Shown piece after piece: positions 9,855 to 20,054 of a stretch of 64,000 nucleotides of DNA. The translations under genes and the position numbers were made by a program. Every line of letters starts with the position of its first letter. Within the stretch, counting starts at the first letter, position 1. This DNA comes from Arthrobacter agilis (GTDB lineage Bacteria > Actinomycetota > Actinomycetes > Actinomycetales > Micrococcaceae). Under the pieces are notes generated by a model, which was not told the DNA's origin, made no database searches, and saw nothing but the letters and a program-made list of their open reading frames with translations. The stretch lies in contig NZ_JAUSXO010000001.1 of assembly GCF_030816075.1 (NCBI RefSeq), positions 1,550,001-1,614,000 on the forward strand, read 5' to 3'.

Positions 9855-10709
9855 CTAGTCGGCGCTGACGGTGACGGCCACGACGCCGAGTCCCGCGTGC
9901 GCGGCCAGCACCGAGGGGCAGGGCGCCGTCGTGACCACGCCGGACCCGGCCATCGTCTGCAGCCGGTCCGCAAGGGCGAGGGCGACGTCCTCGTTGCCGA
10001 AGTGATGGACCGTCAGGTGGACGCCGCCGCTCCGGGTCGCCACGTCGGCCTCGACGAGCTCCTGGAGCCGCTGCATGCCGCGCGCCGCCGACCGCATCCG
10101 TTCGAGCGGCACCAGCCGTCCGCCCTGCACGCGCAGGATCACCCGCACGGACAGGAGCGTACCCAGCCACGCAGCAGCGGCGGTGATCCTCCCGCCGCGC
10201 CGCAGCTGCTCGACGCTCGGGACGTAGAAGTAGAGGCTGGAGGCGCGGGCCGCCATGGCGGCGGCCGCGGCGGAGGCCTGCAGGTCCCCTCCCGAGGCGG
10301 CCGCGTCCTTCGCCGCGAGGGCGGCGCGGCCCTGGGCCATGCCGGCGGTCCGGGTGTCGATGACCTCGACCGGGACCGGTGCGCGCGATGCCGCCAGGCG
10401 CGCCGCCTCCACGGTCCCGGACAGCAGCCCGGACAGGTGGACCGAGACGATCCCGTCGTAGCCCTCGTCCGCCAGCCGCGCGTAGACGCGGTCGAACTGG
10501 CCCGGCGACGGCCTCGAGGTGCGCACGTCGGATCCTGCAGCGAGGGCCAGCATCAGCGGGGCCGTGACGTCGTCGTGCTCCCCGGTGAGGATGTCGTCGC
10601 CCACGAGGACCGGCATCGCGACCACGTGCACACCGTCCGCCGGGCCGCCGGGTGCGCTCCATCCCGGAGCGAACCCGGCGGCCGAGTCGGTGACGACGGC
10701 TACCCGCAC
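9855..10709 (-). CDS. DegV family protein
   Basis: 284 residues. The N-terminus MRVAVVTDSAAGF, then TSRPSPGQF, VSVHLSGLLSGTVEAA and VIDTRTAGMAQG are the standard DegV signatures; the Ser of TSRPSP and the SGLLSGT loop bind a fatty-acid headgroup. DegV/FakB proteins hold fatty acids, and in Firmicutes FakB presents them to FakA kinase. No fakA is visible here, so the partner is unknown. The gene lies 40 bases downstream of leuS on the same strand and may be partly cotranscribed with it. Confidence 0.88.
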   Translation of the reverse strand: MRVAVVTDSAAGFAPGWSAPGGPADGVHVVAMPVLVGDDILTGEHDDVTAPLMLALAAGSDVRTSRPSPGQFDRVYARLADEGYDGIVSVHLSGLLSGTVEAARLAASRAPVPVEVIDTRTAGMAQGRAALAAKDAAASGGDLQASAAAAAMAARASSLYFYVPSVEQLRRGGRITAAAAWLGTLLSVRVILRVQGGRLVPLERMRSAARGMQRLQELVEADVATRSGGVHLTVHHFGNEDVALALADRLQTMAGSGVVTTAPCPSVLAAHAGLGVVAVTVSAD

Positions 10710-10749
10710 GAGGAGCTCCCCGTCCGCGTGACCGTCGATCCCCTGGTCA

Positions 10750-13248
10750 TCAGGCCGGCACGATGTTGACCAGCTTCGGCGCCCGCACGATCACTGTGCG
10801 GATGCCGCGACCGTCCAGCACGCGCTGCACCTGGTCGCTGGCCAGCGCGAGTTCGCGCAGTTCGTCCTCGGCGATGTCCGGGGACACCGTCAGGCGGTCA
10901 CGCACCTTGCCCTGCACCTGGACGACGGCGACGACGCTCTCCTGCGTCAGCAGGGCGGGATCCACGACGGGCCAGCCCGCCGTGGCGACCGTCGCCTCGT
11001 GGCCGAGGCGGTTCCACAGGTCCTCGGCCGTGTACGGCGCGAATAGGCTCAGGAGGACGGCGACGGCCTCCGTTGCCTCACGGACGGCAGGATCCGCTCC
11101 CCCGGCACCGGAGTCGATGGCCTTCCGCGTCGCGTTGACCAGCTCCATGAGCTTCGCGATGACCACGTTGAACTTGTTGGCCTCCATCAGCTCGGCGGCG
11201 TCGGAGACCGTCCGGTGCGTCACCGACCGCAGCGCGCGGTCCCCCGTCGCCGGGTCGGTACCGACGGCGCTCGTCACGTCGTTCCCCAGGCGCCAGGCGC
11301 GTGCGAGGAACTTCGCGGAGCCGGACGGCGAGACGTCCGCCCAGTCGACGTCGTCCTCGGGCGGCGACGCGAACACCATGGTGAGGCGCACGGCGTCGAC
11401 CCCGAAACGGTCCAGCTGCTCGCCGAGGTCCACGCCGTTGCCGAGGGACTTGCTCATGGCCTTGCCCCCGTTGAGGACCTGGCCCTGGTTCAGGAGGGCG
11501 CTGAAGGGCTCGGTGAAGCCCACCATGCCGAGGTCGAAGAGCACCTTGGTGAAGAACCGGCTGTAGAGCAGGTGCAGGATGGCATGCTCCACGCCGCCCA
11601 CGTACTGGCCCACGGGCAGCCAGCGGTTCACCGCCTCCGGATCGAACGGCGCCGTGTCCAGGTGCGGGTTCACGAAGCGCAGGTAGTACCAGGACGAGTC
11701 CACGAAGGTGTCCATGGTGTCCGTGTCGCGGGTCGCCGCGCCGCCGCACGAGGGGCACGGCACGTTGACCCATTCCTCGACGGCGGCCAGCGGCGAGGTG
11801 CCCTTGGGCGCCAGCGCCTCGCCGCGCAGGCCCTCGGGGAGCGTGACCGGCAGCTGGTCGTCCGGGACCGGCACCTCGCCGCAGGACGGGCAGTGGATGA
11901 TCGGGATGGGGGTCCCCCAGAAGCGCTGGCGGGAGAGCAGCCAGTCGCGCAGGCGGTAGTTGACGGTGTGCGTGCCCGTCCCCTGCTCCTCGATGAGTTC
12001 GACGGCGCGGGCAATGGCCGTCGCCTTGTCCAGGCCGCTCAGTTCGCCGGAGTTCACGAGCGTGCCCGCGCCGGTGGTCGCGATACCCGTCTCCGCGGCG
12101 TCCTCCGCGCCCGTGTCGACGACGGTGCGGACCGGCAGGTCGAAGGTCCGCGCGAAGTCGAGGTCGCGCTGGTCATGGGCAGGGACCGCCATGATGGCGC
12201 CGGTGCCGTAGTCGGCCAGCACGTAGTCGGCGGCCCACACGGGCAGCTTCTCGCCGGTGAGCGGGTTCACCGCGTAGCGCCCGGTGAACACGCCGGTCTT
12301 CTCCCGCTCGGTGGCCTGCCGTTCGATCTCCGACAGCCCCTTGACCTGTTCGCGGTACGCCTCCAGGGCGTCCCGGTGCTCGGCGGTGACCAGCTCGAGG
12401 GCCAGGTCCGCGTCCGCGGCGACGACGAAGAAGGTCGCCCCGTACAGGGTGTCCGGGCGCGTCGTGAAGACCGTGACGTCCGACTCCGGCGCGCCGTCGG
12501 TCGCCTCGATGCGGAAGCGGACATGCGCTCCTTTGGAGCGGCCGATCCAGTTGCGCTGCATCGCGAGGACCCGCTCGGGCCAGTGCCCCTTGAGCTGCTC
12601 CATGTCGTCCAGCAGGCGGTCGGCGTAGTCGGTGATCCTGAAGTACCACTGGTTGAGGTTCTTCTTCGTGACCATGGTCCCGCAACGGTCGCAGGCCCCG
12701 TTGATGACCTGCTCGTTGGCGAGGACGGTCTGGTCCTTCGGGCACCAGTTCACCGGCGAGTTCCGGCGGTAGGCGAGGCCCTTCTGGAAGAACCGGACGA
12801 ACAGCCACTGCGTCCAGCGGTAGTACTCGGGGTCGGAGGTGTGCAGCCGGCGGCTCCAGTCGGCGCTGATCGCGTAGCGCTTGAAGGAGTGGGCCTGCGT
12901 CTCGATGTTCGCGTACGTCCACTCCGCCGGGTGGGCGTTGCGCTTGATCGCGGCGTTCTCGGCGGGCAGGCCGAACGAGTCCCAACCGATCGGGTGCAGG
13001 ACGTCGAAGCCCTTCTGGCGGTAGTACCGCGCGGCGACGTCGCCCATGGCGAAGGCCTCGGCGTGCCCCATGTGGAGGTCACCCGAGGGGTAGGGGAACA
13101 TGTCGAGCACGTAGCGGCGCTCACGGCTGCCGTCGTCGGCAGGGGCGAATGCCTGGAGCCGGTCCCACACCGCGGGCCACTTCGCCTCGATGGCGGAGAA
13201 ATCGTAGGTGTCCTCGTCCGGCTGCGCGGCCTCGGGATTGATGCTCAC
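10750..13248 (-). CDS. leuS: Leucyl-tRNA synthetase
   Basis: 832 residues from GTG 13248 ([17 protein letters not shown]). The class I HIGH-type motif is in [15 protein letters not shown]. The editing (CP1) domain contains [17 protein letters not shown] appears as [11 protein letters not shown]. The C-terminal anticodon-binding region ends [18 protein letters not shown]. The enzyme charges tRNA-Leu and edits mischarged products. In-frame codons upstream of 13248 are open but belong to the leader, so the GTG preceding the conserved N-terminus is chosen. Expression is likely controlled by the attenuator at 13332-13417. Confidence 0.95.
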   Translation of the reverse strand: MSINPEAAQPDEDTYDFSAIEAKWPAVWDRLQAFAPADDGSRERRYVLDMFPYPSGDLHMGHAEAFAMGDVAARYYRQKGFDVLHPIGWDSFGLPAENAAIKRNAHPAEWTYANIETQAHSFKRYAISADWSRRLHTSDPEYYRWTQWLFVRFFQKGLAYRRNSPVNWCPKDQTVLANEQVINGACDRCGTMVTKKNLNQWYFRITDYADRLLDDMEQLKGHWPERVLAMQRNWIGRSKGAHVRFRIEATDGAPESDVTVFTTRPDTLYGATFFVVAADADLALELVTAEHRDALEAYREQVKGLSEIERQATEREKTGVFTGRYAVNPLTGEKLPVWAADYVLADYGTGAIMAVPAHDQRDLDFARTFDLPVRTVVDTGAEDAAETGIATTGAGTLVNSGELSGLDKATAIARAVELIEEQGTGTHTVNYRLRDWLLSRQRFWGTPIPIIHCPSCGEVPVPDDQLPVTLPEGLRGEALAPKGTSPLAAVEEWVNVPCPSCGGAATRDTDTMDTFVDSSWYYLRFVNPHLDTAPFDPEAVNRWLPVGQYVGGVEHAILHLLYSRFFTKVLFDLGMVGFTEPFSALLNQGQVLNGGKAMSKSLGNGVDLGEQLDRFGVDAVRLTMVFASPPEDDVDWADVSPSGSAKFLARAWRLGNDVTSAVGTDPATGDRALRSVTHRTVSDAAELMEANKFNVVIAKLMELVNATRKAIDSGAGGADPAVREATEAVAVLLSLFAPYTAEDLWNRLGHEATVATAGWPVVDPALLTQESVVAVVQVQGKVRDRLTVSPDIAEDELRELALASDQVQRVLDGRGIRTVIVRAPKLVNIVPA

Positions 13249-13331
13249 TGTGTCTTGACCTGTCCTGTCGGTGGAACGTTGCTGCGGTGCTTCTTCGGGA
13301 CTGCCGTGCTGCCGTCCTGCGCCGGACATGC

Positions 13332-13354
13332 AAAAGCCCCTCACAGGGAGGGGC
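13332..13354 (-). terminator. Intrinsic terminator in the leuS leader
   Basis: On the minus strand a 7-bp stem GCCCCTC/GAGGGGC (13354-13348 with 13342-13336), with a 5-base loop, is followed at once by TTTT. It lies between the leader peptide and leuS, so read-through is needed to express leuS. Confidence 0.75.
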
Positions 13355-13355
13355 C

Positions 13356-13379
13356 GCCGCACGGAGGATACCGTGCGGC
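13356..13379 (-). promoter_or_regulatory. Pause/anti-terminator-control hairpin of the leuS leader
   Basis: A perfect 9-bp stem GCCGCACGG/CCGTGCGGC with a 6-base loop starts at the leader peptide stop codon and ends two bases before the terminator stem. A ribosome stalled on the Leu codons would cover its 5' arm. Confidence 0.65.
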
Positions 13380-13405
13380 TATGTAAGAAGGAGGGCGCGA
13401 GGCAT
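13379..13405 (-). CDS. leuS attenuator leader peptide (MPRALLLT)
   Basis: Nine codons including stop: ATG CCT CGC GCC CTC CTT CTT ACA TAG. Three consecutive Leu codons, two of them CTT (unusual in a GC-rich genome), lie directly before a hairpin and an intrinsic terminator, upstream of leucyl-tRNA synthetase. This is the classical layout of ribosome-mediated attenuation: poor charging of tRNA-Leu stalls the leader ribosome and changes the downstream fold. The ORF is far too short for routine gene calling. Its start is six bases after a -10-like TAAAGT, so it may be translated from a leaderless end. Confidence 0.72.
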   Translation of the reverse strand: MPRALLLT

Positions 13406-13411
13406 GGCTTC

Positions 13412-13417
13412 ACTTTA
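13412..13417 (-). promoter_or_regulatory. -10 box of the leuS leader transcript
   Basis: TAAAGT on the minus strand ends six bases before the leader ATG at 13405. No clear -35 box is seen. Confidence 0.45.
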
Positions 13418-13461
13418 GCAGCGTGCGGCCGTGACCGCCCCGCGGGAGGCCCGATCATGCA

Positions 13462-13505
13462 GAGGGCACGTCCGGTCCGTCCTGCGACGGACCGGACGTG
13501 CCCTC
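13462..13505 (-). terminator. Strong terminator hairpin after glpK
   Basis: A perfect 20-bp stem (13462-13481 with 13486-13505) with a 4-base CTGC loop begins 30 bases after the glpK stop. No U-tract follows, typical of actinobacterial hairpin terminators. It insulates the glp genes from the leuS leader. Confidence 0.8.
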
Positions 13506-13534
13506 CCGGCACGGCCGGATACTGCCGGACGGTG

Positions 13535-15052
<1,518 letters not shown>

Positions 15053-15120
15053 GTCTTACTCCTTCATTGGATGACGACGTGGAAGAGGGCGCGGTGACGC
15101 GCCGCCCTACGTGGTGCTGC

Positions 15121-15864
15121 CTAGGCTGCGGCCGGGAACGAGAGGAACTGGATGACGATGCCTGCGAGCGCACCACCGACGATCGGTCCGACGATGGGGA
15201 CCCACGCGTACGCCCAGTCGCTGCTGCCCTTGCCCTTGATCGGCAGGAAGGCGTGCGCGATACGGGGGCCGAGGTCACGGTTCGGGTTGATGGCGTAGCC
15301 GGTGGGTCCACCGAGCGACGCGCCGATACCGACGACGAGCAGCGCCACCGCGAGGGGGCCGAGGCCCGACGGCGTGTTGCCGAAGGACAGGATGACCAGG
15401 ACGAGCACGAAGGTACCGATGATCTCGGTGACGAGGTTCCAGCCGTACGAACGGATCGCGGGACCGGTGGAGAAGACGCCGAGCTTGTTGGCGGGATCCG
15501 GCTCCTCGTCGAAGTGCTGCTTGTAGGCGAGCCAGCAGAGGACGGCGCCGAGGATGGAACCGATCATCTGGGCCGCGAGGTACGCCAGTGTGGTGGCGAA
15601 GGTCTTGTCGACGCCGGGCGCGTATTCGGCTGCGTCAGCGTTGAACAGCAGCCCCATCGTGACGGCGAAGTTGAGGTGGGCGCCGGAGAGGGCTGCCACG
15701 TAGACACCGGCGAAGACGGCGAGACCCCAACCGAAGTTGACCATGAGAAAGCCGCCGTTATTGCCCTTGGTCCTGGCGAGCGCGACATTCGCGACCACGC
15801 CCGTACCCAGCAACAGCAGCAGCATTGTGCCGAATGTTTCGGCCACAAACACTTCCAGAGACAT
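15121..15864 (-). CDS. glpF: MIP-family glycerol facilitator with altered NPA boxes
   Basis: 247 residues with six transmembrane segments and the duplicated MIP half-helix layout. The pore boxes deviate from the canonical pair: the first reads SGAHLNFAVT (NFA in place of NPA) and the second GYAINPNRDLGPR (NPN in place of NPA). The Arg after the second box and the GxRD-type context are kept, and the spacious glycerol-channel subtype is inferred from the adjacent glpK and glpD. A GAGGAG ribosome site precedes ATG 15864. Loss of the proline in box one might alter gating or selectivity; this is inference. Confidence 0.9.
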   Translation of the reverse strand: MSLEVFVAETFGTMLLLLLGTGVVANVALARTKGNNGGFLMVNFGWGLAVFAGVYVAALSGAHLNFAVTMGLLFNADAAEYAPGVDKTFATTLAYLAAQMIGSILGAVLCWLAYKQHFDEEPDPANKLGVFSTGPAIRSYGWNLVTEIIGTFVLVLVILSFGNTPSGLGPLAVALLVVGIGASLGGPTGYAINPNRDLGPRIAHAFLPIKGKGSSDWAYAWVPIVGPIVGGALAGIVIQFLSFPAAA

Positions 15865-15892
15865 CGTTGACTCCTCAATCTATTCATTTATT

Positions 15893-15923
15893 AACGGGTG
15901 CCGCCGCCTCGACGGCACCCGTT
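15893..15923 (-). promoter_or_regulatory. Hairpin in the glpF 5' leader
   Basis: A perfect 11-bp inverted repeat AACGGGTGCCG/CGGCACCCGTT with a 9-base loop lies about 30 bases before glpF. It could be a leader hairpin or an operator; there is no T-tract in either direction. Confidence 0.45.
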
Positions 15924-15985
15924 GATTCCCCCCGGCAACCACTGCCGTTGGCACTGCGCCACTGCCTCTCGGCAGCGGTTCGACC

Positions 15986-16007
15986 CCTAGCGGCGGGCGC
16001 CGCTAGG
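15986..16007 (-). terminator. Hairpin overlapping the glpD stop codon
   Basis: A 9-bp perfect stem CCTAGCGGC/GCCGCTAGG with a 4-base loop spans the glpD TAG at 16003-16005. It probably ends the glpD transcript and separates it from glpF. Confidence 0.55.
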
Positions 16008-17751
16008 CGGTCAGGCTTTTGACGTGCACCCTGTGGGCCTCGGCGAGGACCGTCTCGGCGAGCTTGACCTCCGCTGCGGATCGCGCAGCGTCCCATCCCA
16101 GCAACGGGGCGAGGGTATCGGCAAGCTCGGCAAGCAGTTCCCCGGTGACGAGTCCACGGAAGGCAAGTGATGTACGGCGGATCAGGACGTCGATCAGGTG
16201 GCCGACCTGCTCGTGCTCCACCATGTAGGCAAGCTCGCGCGTGCTCAGCTCCTTCGTGGAATTGAACAGCCTGTCGGGGCCTTCGGCAAGGTATTCGATG
16301 ACATCCGTCGCACGGGTCCCGTAGCGCGTGAGCAGGACCTCCACCCGCGCCTCGTCGACACCCGGGCGGACGGCCCGCTTGATCCAGGCACGCTCGGCGG
16401 CGGCGTCGGTCGGGAAGTCCTGGCCACCGCCGATGGCGACACCCGCCGTCGACGCCTTGCGGGGCTTGCCCAGGGCGGCGAGCGTGTCATTGGTGAGGTG
16501 CTCGGACAGGGCACGGAACGTGGTCCACTTGCCGCCGACGAGGCTCAGCGTGGTGACGGACCGGCCGCCCAGCTTCTCCTCGCGCTTCTCGATGCGGTAG
16601 TCGCGGGAGACGAACCCGGGCTGCGTGTCGTCGTGGCGGGGCAGGGGCCGGACGCCGGAGAAGCTGTAGACGATGTCGTCCTGCGTCACCTCGATATCGG
16701 GGAACACGTGGCCGATCAGCTCGAAGAAGTACTCGATCTCCTCGTCCGTGCAGACGGCCTGCTCATTGATGTCGACGTCGATGTCCGTGGTGCCGACGAG
16801 CACGCGGTCCCCCATCGGGTAGATCAGCACGATCCGGCCGTCGACGTGCTCGAAGAAGATCTCCGTGCCGTTGCAGGCCTTGAGCAGCTCGGGGTGGTCC
16901 AGGACGATGTGCGATCCCTTGGTGCCGCCCATGAACCGGGTCTCGGAGCCGAGCACCGCGTTGGTGTTGTCCGTCCACGCGCCGGTGGCGTTCACGACGA
17001 CGTCGGCCTGGAACGTGAAGGTCTCCCCCGTGAGTTCGTCGCGCAGGAGCACGCCGTCCTCACCGGTGCCGACCGCGCTGACGTAGTTGGCGGCACGGGC
17101 CTCGGGGTTGATCACCTGGCCGTCGCGCAGGACGTCGAGGGTGAGGCGCTCGGGGTTGTGGACCGAGGCGTCGAAGTAGGTCGCCGCCCACTTGATGTCC
17201 TTGCGGACGTCGGGCATGGCCGCGAGTGCCTTCTTGCGGCCCACGAAGGAGTGGCGGGGTACATTGCCGCCGTCGCGCGAGAAGAAGTCGTACATGGTGA
17301 GGCCGGCCTTGATGAGGACGGCGCCGCGCTCCACCTGCTTGCCCTGCTTGTGCGTGAGGAAGCGCATGGGGGCGGAGAGGATGCCGGAGAACGTCGTGTA
17401 GATCGGGATCGTGGTCTGGAGCGGCTTCACGTAGTGGGGGGCGATCTTCATGAGGGCGTTGCGCTCGATGACGGACTCGCGGACGAGGCGGAACTCGCCG
17501 TTCTCGAGGTAGCGGATACCGCCGTGGATCATGTGCGAGGACGCACCCGAGGCGCCCTGGCAGTAGTCGCCGCGCTCGACCAGGGCGACGTCGATGCCCT
17601 GGAGTGCGAGGTCGCGGAACGTGCCGACCCCGTTGATGCCGCCGCCGATGATGAGCACGGACGCCCGGGGCTTGTCCCTGAGCCTCTGCACCACGGTGCG
17701 GGTAGAAGTTGTCGTGCCTTCACCGTTGTTCCGGTCGACTGGAATGCTCAA
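16003..17751 (-). CDS. glpD: Glycerol-3-phosphate dehydrogenase (FAD, respiratory)
   Basis: 582 residues. The N-terminal FAD-binding Rossmann fold is VLIIGGGINGVGTFRDLALQ, followed by the GlpD hallmarks SSHMIHGGIRYLENGEF and GVRPLPRH, and a C-terminal DAO_C helical domain. The enzyme oxidises glycerol-3-phosphate to dihydroxyacetone phosphate and passes electrons to quinone at the membrane. The start codon is TTG at 17751 (TTG AGC ATT CCA), preceded by GGAG at a suitable distance; no ATG fits. It is divergent from the SorC-type regulator and heads the glp cluster. Confidence 0.95.
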   Translation of the reverse strand: MSIPVDRNNGEGTTTSTRTVVQRLRDKPRASVLIIGGGINGVGTFRDLALQGIDVALVERGDYCQGASGASSHMIHGGIRYLENGEFRLVRESVIERNALMKIAPHYVKPLQTTIPIYTTFSGILSAPMRFLTHKQGKQVERGAVLIKAGLTMYDFFSRDGGNVPRHSFVGRKKALAAMPDVRKDIKWAATYFDASVHNPERLTLDVLRDGQVINPEARAANYVSAVGTGEDGVLLRDELTGETFTFQADVVVNATGAWTDNTNAVLGSETRFMGGTKGSHIVLDHPELLKACNGTEIFFEHVDGRIVLIYPMGDRVLVGTTDIDVDINEQAVCTDEEIEYFFELIGHVFPDIEVTQDDIVYSFSGVRPLPRHDDTQPGFVSRDYRIEKREEKLGGRSVTTLSLVGGKWTTFRALSEHLTNDTLAALGKPRKASTAGVAIGGGQDFPTDAAAERAWIKRAVRPGVDEARVEVLLTRYGTRATDVIEYLAEGPDRLFNSTKELSTRELAYMVEHEQVGHLIDVLIRRTSLAFRGLVTGELLAELADTLAPLLGWDAARSAAEVKLAETVLAEAHRVHVKSLTA

Positions 17752-17833
17752 GGTACTACTCCGTAACGTCTATGTCTGGAAGGGGTGCTGCATCTCTCAT
17801 TCTTCGAGGACTGGGAATTGCAGTCAACCGCAT

Positions 17834-17847
17834 TGCACAAACGTGCA
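17834..17847. promoter_or_regulatory. Candidate operator between glpD and its regulator
   Basis: TGCAC-AAAC-GTGCA is a perfect 5-bp inverted repeat in the divergent intergenic region, 21 bases before the regulator start and 82 bases before glpD. Its position suits autoregulation plus glpD control by the neighbouring regulator. Confidence 0.45.
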
Positions 17848-17868
17848 CGAGAGGTCCAGACTGGCCGG

Positions 17869-18870
17869 ATGACGATCATGAGTGGTAGCCCCGGGGTGGA
17901 GGGGGCGGCCGGTGAGCATGCGCACGGGAACCGGTCCAGGGATGCCCTGCGGGCCGCGCAGATGTACTACCTGCAGGACCTGACGATGAACGCCATCGCG
18001 CGGGAGCTGCGGACCTCGCGCTCCACGGTCTCCCGCCTGCTGTCGATGGCCCGCGAGACGGGGCTGGTGCAGATCCAGGTGAACAATCCGTCCGAGCGGG
18101 CACCGGCGCTGGAGCAGCACATCCGCCGCCGGTTCGGGGTCGAGGCGCACGTGGTCCCCGTCGCGGACTCGGTCAGCGATTCGGACGTGCTCGACCGCGT
18201 CGCGATCCAGGCCGCCCGCACCATCGGACCGCTGGTGGATTCGAACGCGATCATCGGCGTCGCCTGGGGATCCACGCTCAGCGCGGTCAGCCACCACCTG
18301 ACGCGGAAGCAGACCCACGACAGCACGATCGTGCAGCTCAACGGGGCCGGGAACACGCAGACCACCGGCATCACGTATGCCAGCGAGATCCTGCGCCGGT
18401 TCGGACAGGCCTACGGGGCGCGCGTGGAACAGTTCCCCGTCCCGGCCTTCTTCGACCACGCCGCGACGAAGACCGCCATGTGGGACGAGCGCAGCGTCCG
18501 CCGCATCCTCGACCTGCAGCGCCGCATGACGATGGCGATCTTCGGCGTCGGCTCCATCGGCTCGGGGATCCCCAGCCACGTGTACAGCGGCGGGTACCTG
18601 GACGGCGAGGACCTCGAGGCGCTGGAGGGCGATGCCGTGGTGGGCGACGTCGCCACGATGTTCTTCCGCGCGGACGGTAGCCACCGGGACGTGGTGCTGA
18701 ACCAGCGGAGCACCGGCCCGGACCTCGACGAGCTGCGGAAGGTCCGCCGCCGCATCTGCGTGGTCTCCGGCGAGTCCAAGATCCACGGGCTGCGGGGAGC
18801 GCTCGCGGCAGGACTCGCGACAGATCTGATCCTCGACGAGGGCGCCGCCCAGCGGCTCGTCTACGCCTGA
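17869..18870 (+). CDS. SorC/DeoR-type sugar-binding transcriptional regulator
   Basis: 333 residues from ATG 17869; a -10-like CAGACT ends six bases before it. An N-terminal helix-turn-helix (LTMNAIARELRTSRSTVSRL, near residues 40-65) is joined to a sugar-phosphate-binding SorC domain with IIGVAWGSTLSAV and FGVGSIGSG. Members sense a phosphorylated metabolite through the C-terminal domain. Being divergent from glpD, the likely inducer is glycerol or glycerol-3-phosphate (inference). A functional name such as GlpR is not assigned because the family also serves other sugars. Confidence 0.85.
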   Translation: MTIMSGSPGVEGAAGEHAHGNRSRDALRAAQMYYLQDLTMNAIARELRTSRSTVSRLLSMARETGLVQIQVNNPSERAPALEQHIRRRFGVEAHVVPVADSVSDSDVLDRVAIQAARTIGPLVDSNAIIGVAWGSTLSAVSHHLTRKQTHDSTIVQLNGAGNTQTTGITYASEILRRFGQAYGARVEQFPVPAFFDHAATKTAMWDERSVRRILDLQRRMTMAIFGVGSIGSGIPSHVYSGGYLDGEDLEALEGDAVVGDVATMFFRADGSHRDVVLNQRSTGPDLDELRKVRRRICVVSGESKIHGLRGALAAGLATDLILDEGAAQRLVYA

Positions 18871-18944
18871 CCGGGTTGCGGCGCCGGGCGCGGCCCAGCT
18901 GCCCGGGCCCTGCGCGCCGCGTGTGGTGCCGGGCCGGGTGAGCG

Positions 18945-19955
18945 CTAGACGGCGAGGACCACCTTCCCGCGAACCCGGCCCGCCTCCAGATAGGCGAGGG
19001 CCTCGGAGGCCTGCTCGAGGCGGAACGAGCGGTCGATGCTCGGCATCACGGCACCCTCCCCCATCAGGGCGACGAGCCGCTCCAGGCTTTCGGCCCGGAC
19101 GAGCGCTATCACCATGGCCAGTCGCTGGCGCACGAAGGGGGACAGCGCGGCAGCACCGAGCTGCCGGTGCATGCCGCCCGAGAGGCGTTCACCGCCCTCC
19201 CCTCCGACGATCACGGCCGTGCCGCGGGGCGCGAGCGCGCGGCGCAGGTGGCCCACGGAGGGACGACCGCCGATGTCGAGGACGAGGTCGTAGGCGGGCG
19301 ACCCGGCGGCGAAGTCACCGGCGGCGTGGTCGATCACGCGGTCGGCGCCCAGTGAGAGCACGAAGTCGCCCTTCGCCGCGCTGCACACCCCGGTGACGCG
19401 TGCCCCGGCGGCCTTGGCCAGCTGTACGGCGAAGCTGCCGACGCCGCCCGAGGCGCCGAGGATCGCGACGTGCTGGCCCGCGGTGACCCGCCCGACGTCG
19501 TGCAGTGCCTTGAGCGCCGTCACGGCGGACACCGGGACGGCCGCCGCCTGCTCGAAGGTGAGGCCGGCGGGCTTGCGGACCAGCGTGTCCTCGGGGGCGG
19601 CCGCGAATTCCGCGAACGACCCTCGCCCGCTCCCGAACACCTCGTCACCGACCGCGAAGCGCGAGACCCGTGCGCCGACGGCTTCGACGACGCCCGCGAG
19701 GTCCTGGCCCGGCACCACGTTCCGGGGCCTGCGCACCCCGACGGCCAGCCGCGCCAGGTACGGGGTGCCCGTCATGAGGTGCCACACCCCGCGATCGACG
19801 CCGGCGGCGTGGACCCGCACGAGGACCTCGTCCGGCTTCACCTCCGGTACGGGCACGTCCCCCACCCGCAGTACGTCGGGGCCGCCGTACTCGTACCGGG
19901 TCACGGCCCGCATGGTGGCCCCGGCCGTCGTCGCCCTGCTGTCCTCGTCCTGCAT
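18945..19955 (-). CDS. NAD(P)-dependent alcohol dehydrogenase, quinone-oxidoreductase type
   Basis: 336 residues. A GroES-like N-terminal domain (MRAVTRYEYGGPDVLRVGDV) is followed by a Rossmann fold with HVAILGASGGVGSFAVQLAK. It lacks the Cys/His set of zinc enzymes, as in the zinc-free quinone oxidoreductase branch. It probably reduces an alpha,beta-unsaturated carbonyl or quinone with NADPH. ATG 19955 is chosen because GAGGAGG lies at proper spacing; a second ATG at 19913 starts the conserved domain. The gene is divergent from a TetR regulator, with one clean operator between them, so it is likely the target of that repressor. Confidence 0.88.
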   Translation of the reverse strand: MQDEDSRATTAGATMRAVTRYEYGGPDVLRVGDVPVPEVKPDEVLVRVHAAGVDRGVWHLMTGTPYLARLAVGVRRPRNVVPGQDLAGVVEAVGARVSRFAVGDEVFGSGRGSFAEFAAAPEDTLVRKPAGLTFEQAAAVPVSAVTALKALHDVGRVTAGQHVAILGASGGVGSFAVQLAKAAGARVTGVCSAAKGDFVLSLGADRVIDHAAGDFAAGSPAYDLVLDIGGRPSVGHLRRALAPRGTAVIVGGEGGERLSGGMHRQLGAAALSPFVRQRLAMVIALVRAESLERLVALMGEGAVMPSIDRSFRLEQASEALAYLEAGRVRGKVVLAV

Positions 19956-20008
19956 GACCGCCTCCTCGGGGGACGCGCTCCCTGCGCGGGCCCGTGCGGC
20001 ACACGGTA

Positions 20009-20023
20009 TCGTACAGTGTACGA
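20009..20023. promoter_or_regulatory. TetR-type operator
   Basis: TCGTACA-G-TGTACGA is a 15-bp perfect palindrome with 7-bp arms in the divergent promoter region between the alcohol dehydrogenase and its TetR regulator. Length and symmetry are typical of TetR operators. Confidence 0.7.
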
Positions 20024-20054
20024 AACAGCTAGGGGTCATCACCCAGGGGGCCGG

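Noticed and set aside
11215-13386. 723-codon open frame opposite leuS
   Set aside because: It is a shadow of leuS created by high GC content; composition is Arg/Gly/Val-rich without family motifs.
13249-13420. T-box riboswitch before leuS
   Set aside because: No T-box bulge motif was seen; the Leu-rich leader peptide explains the terminator better.
15865-16002. Riboswitch in the glpF leader
   Set aside because: Only simple hairpins are visible; no known riboswitch consensus is present.
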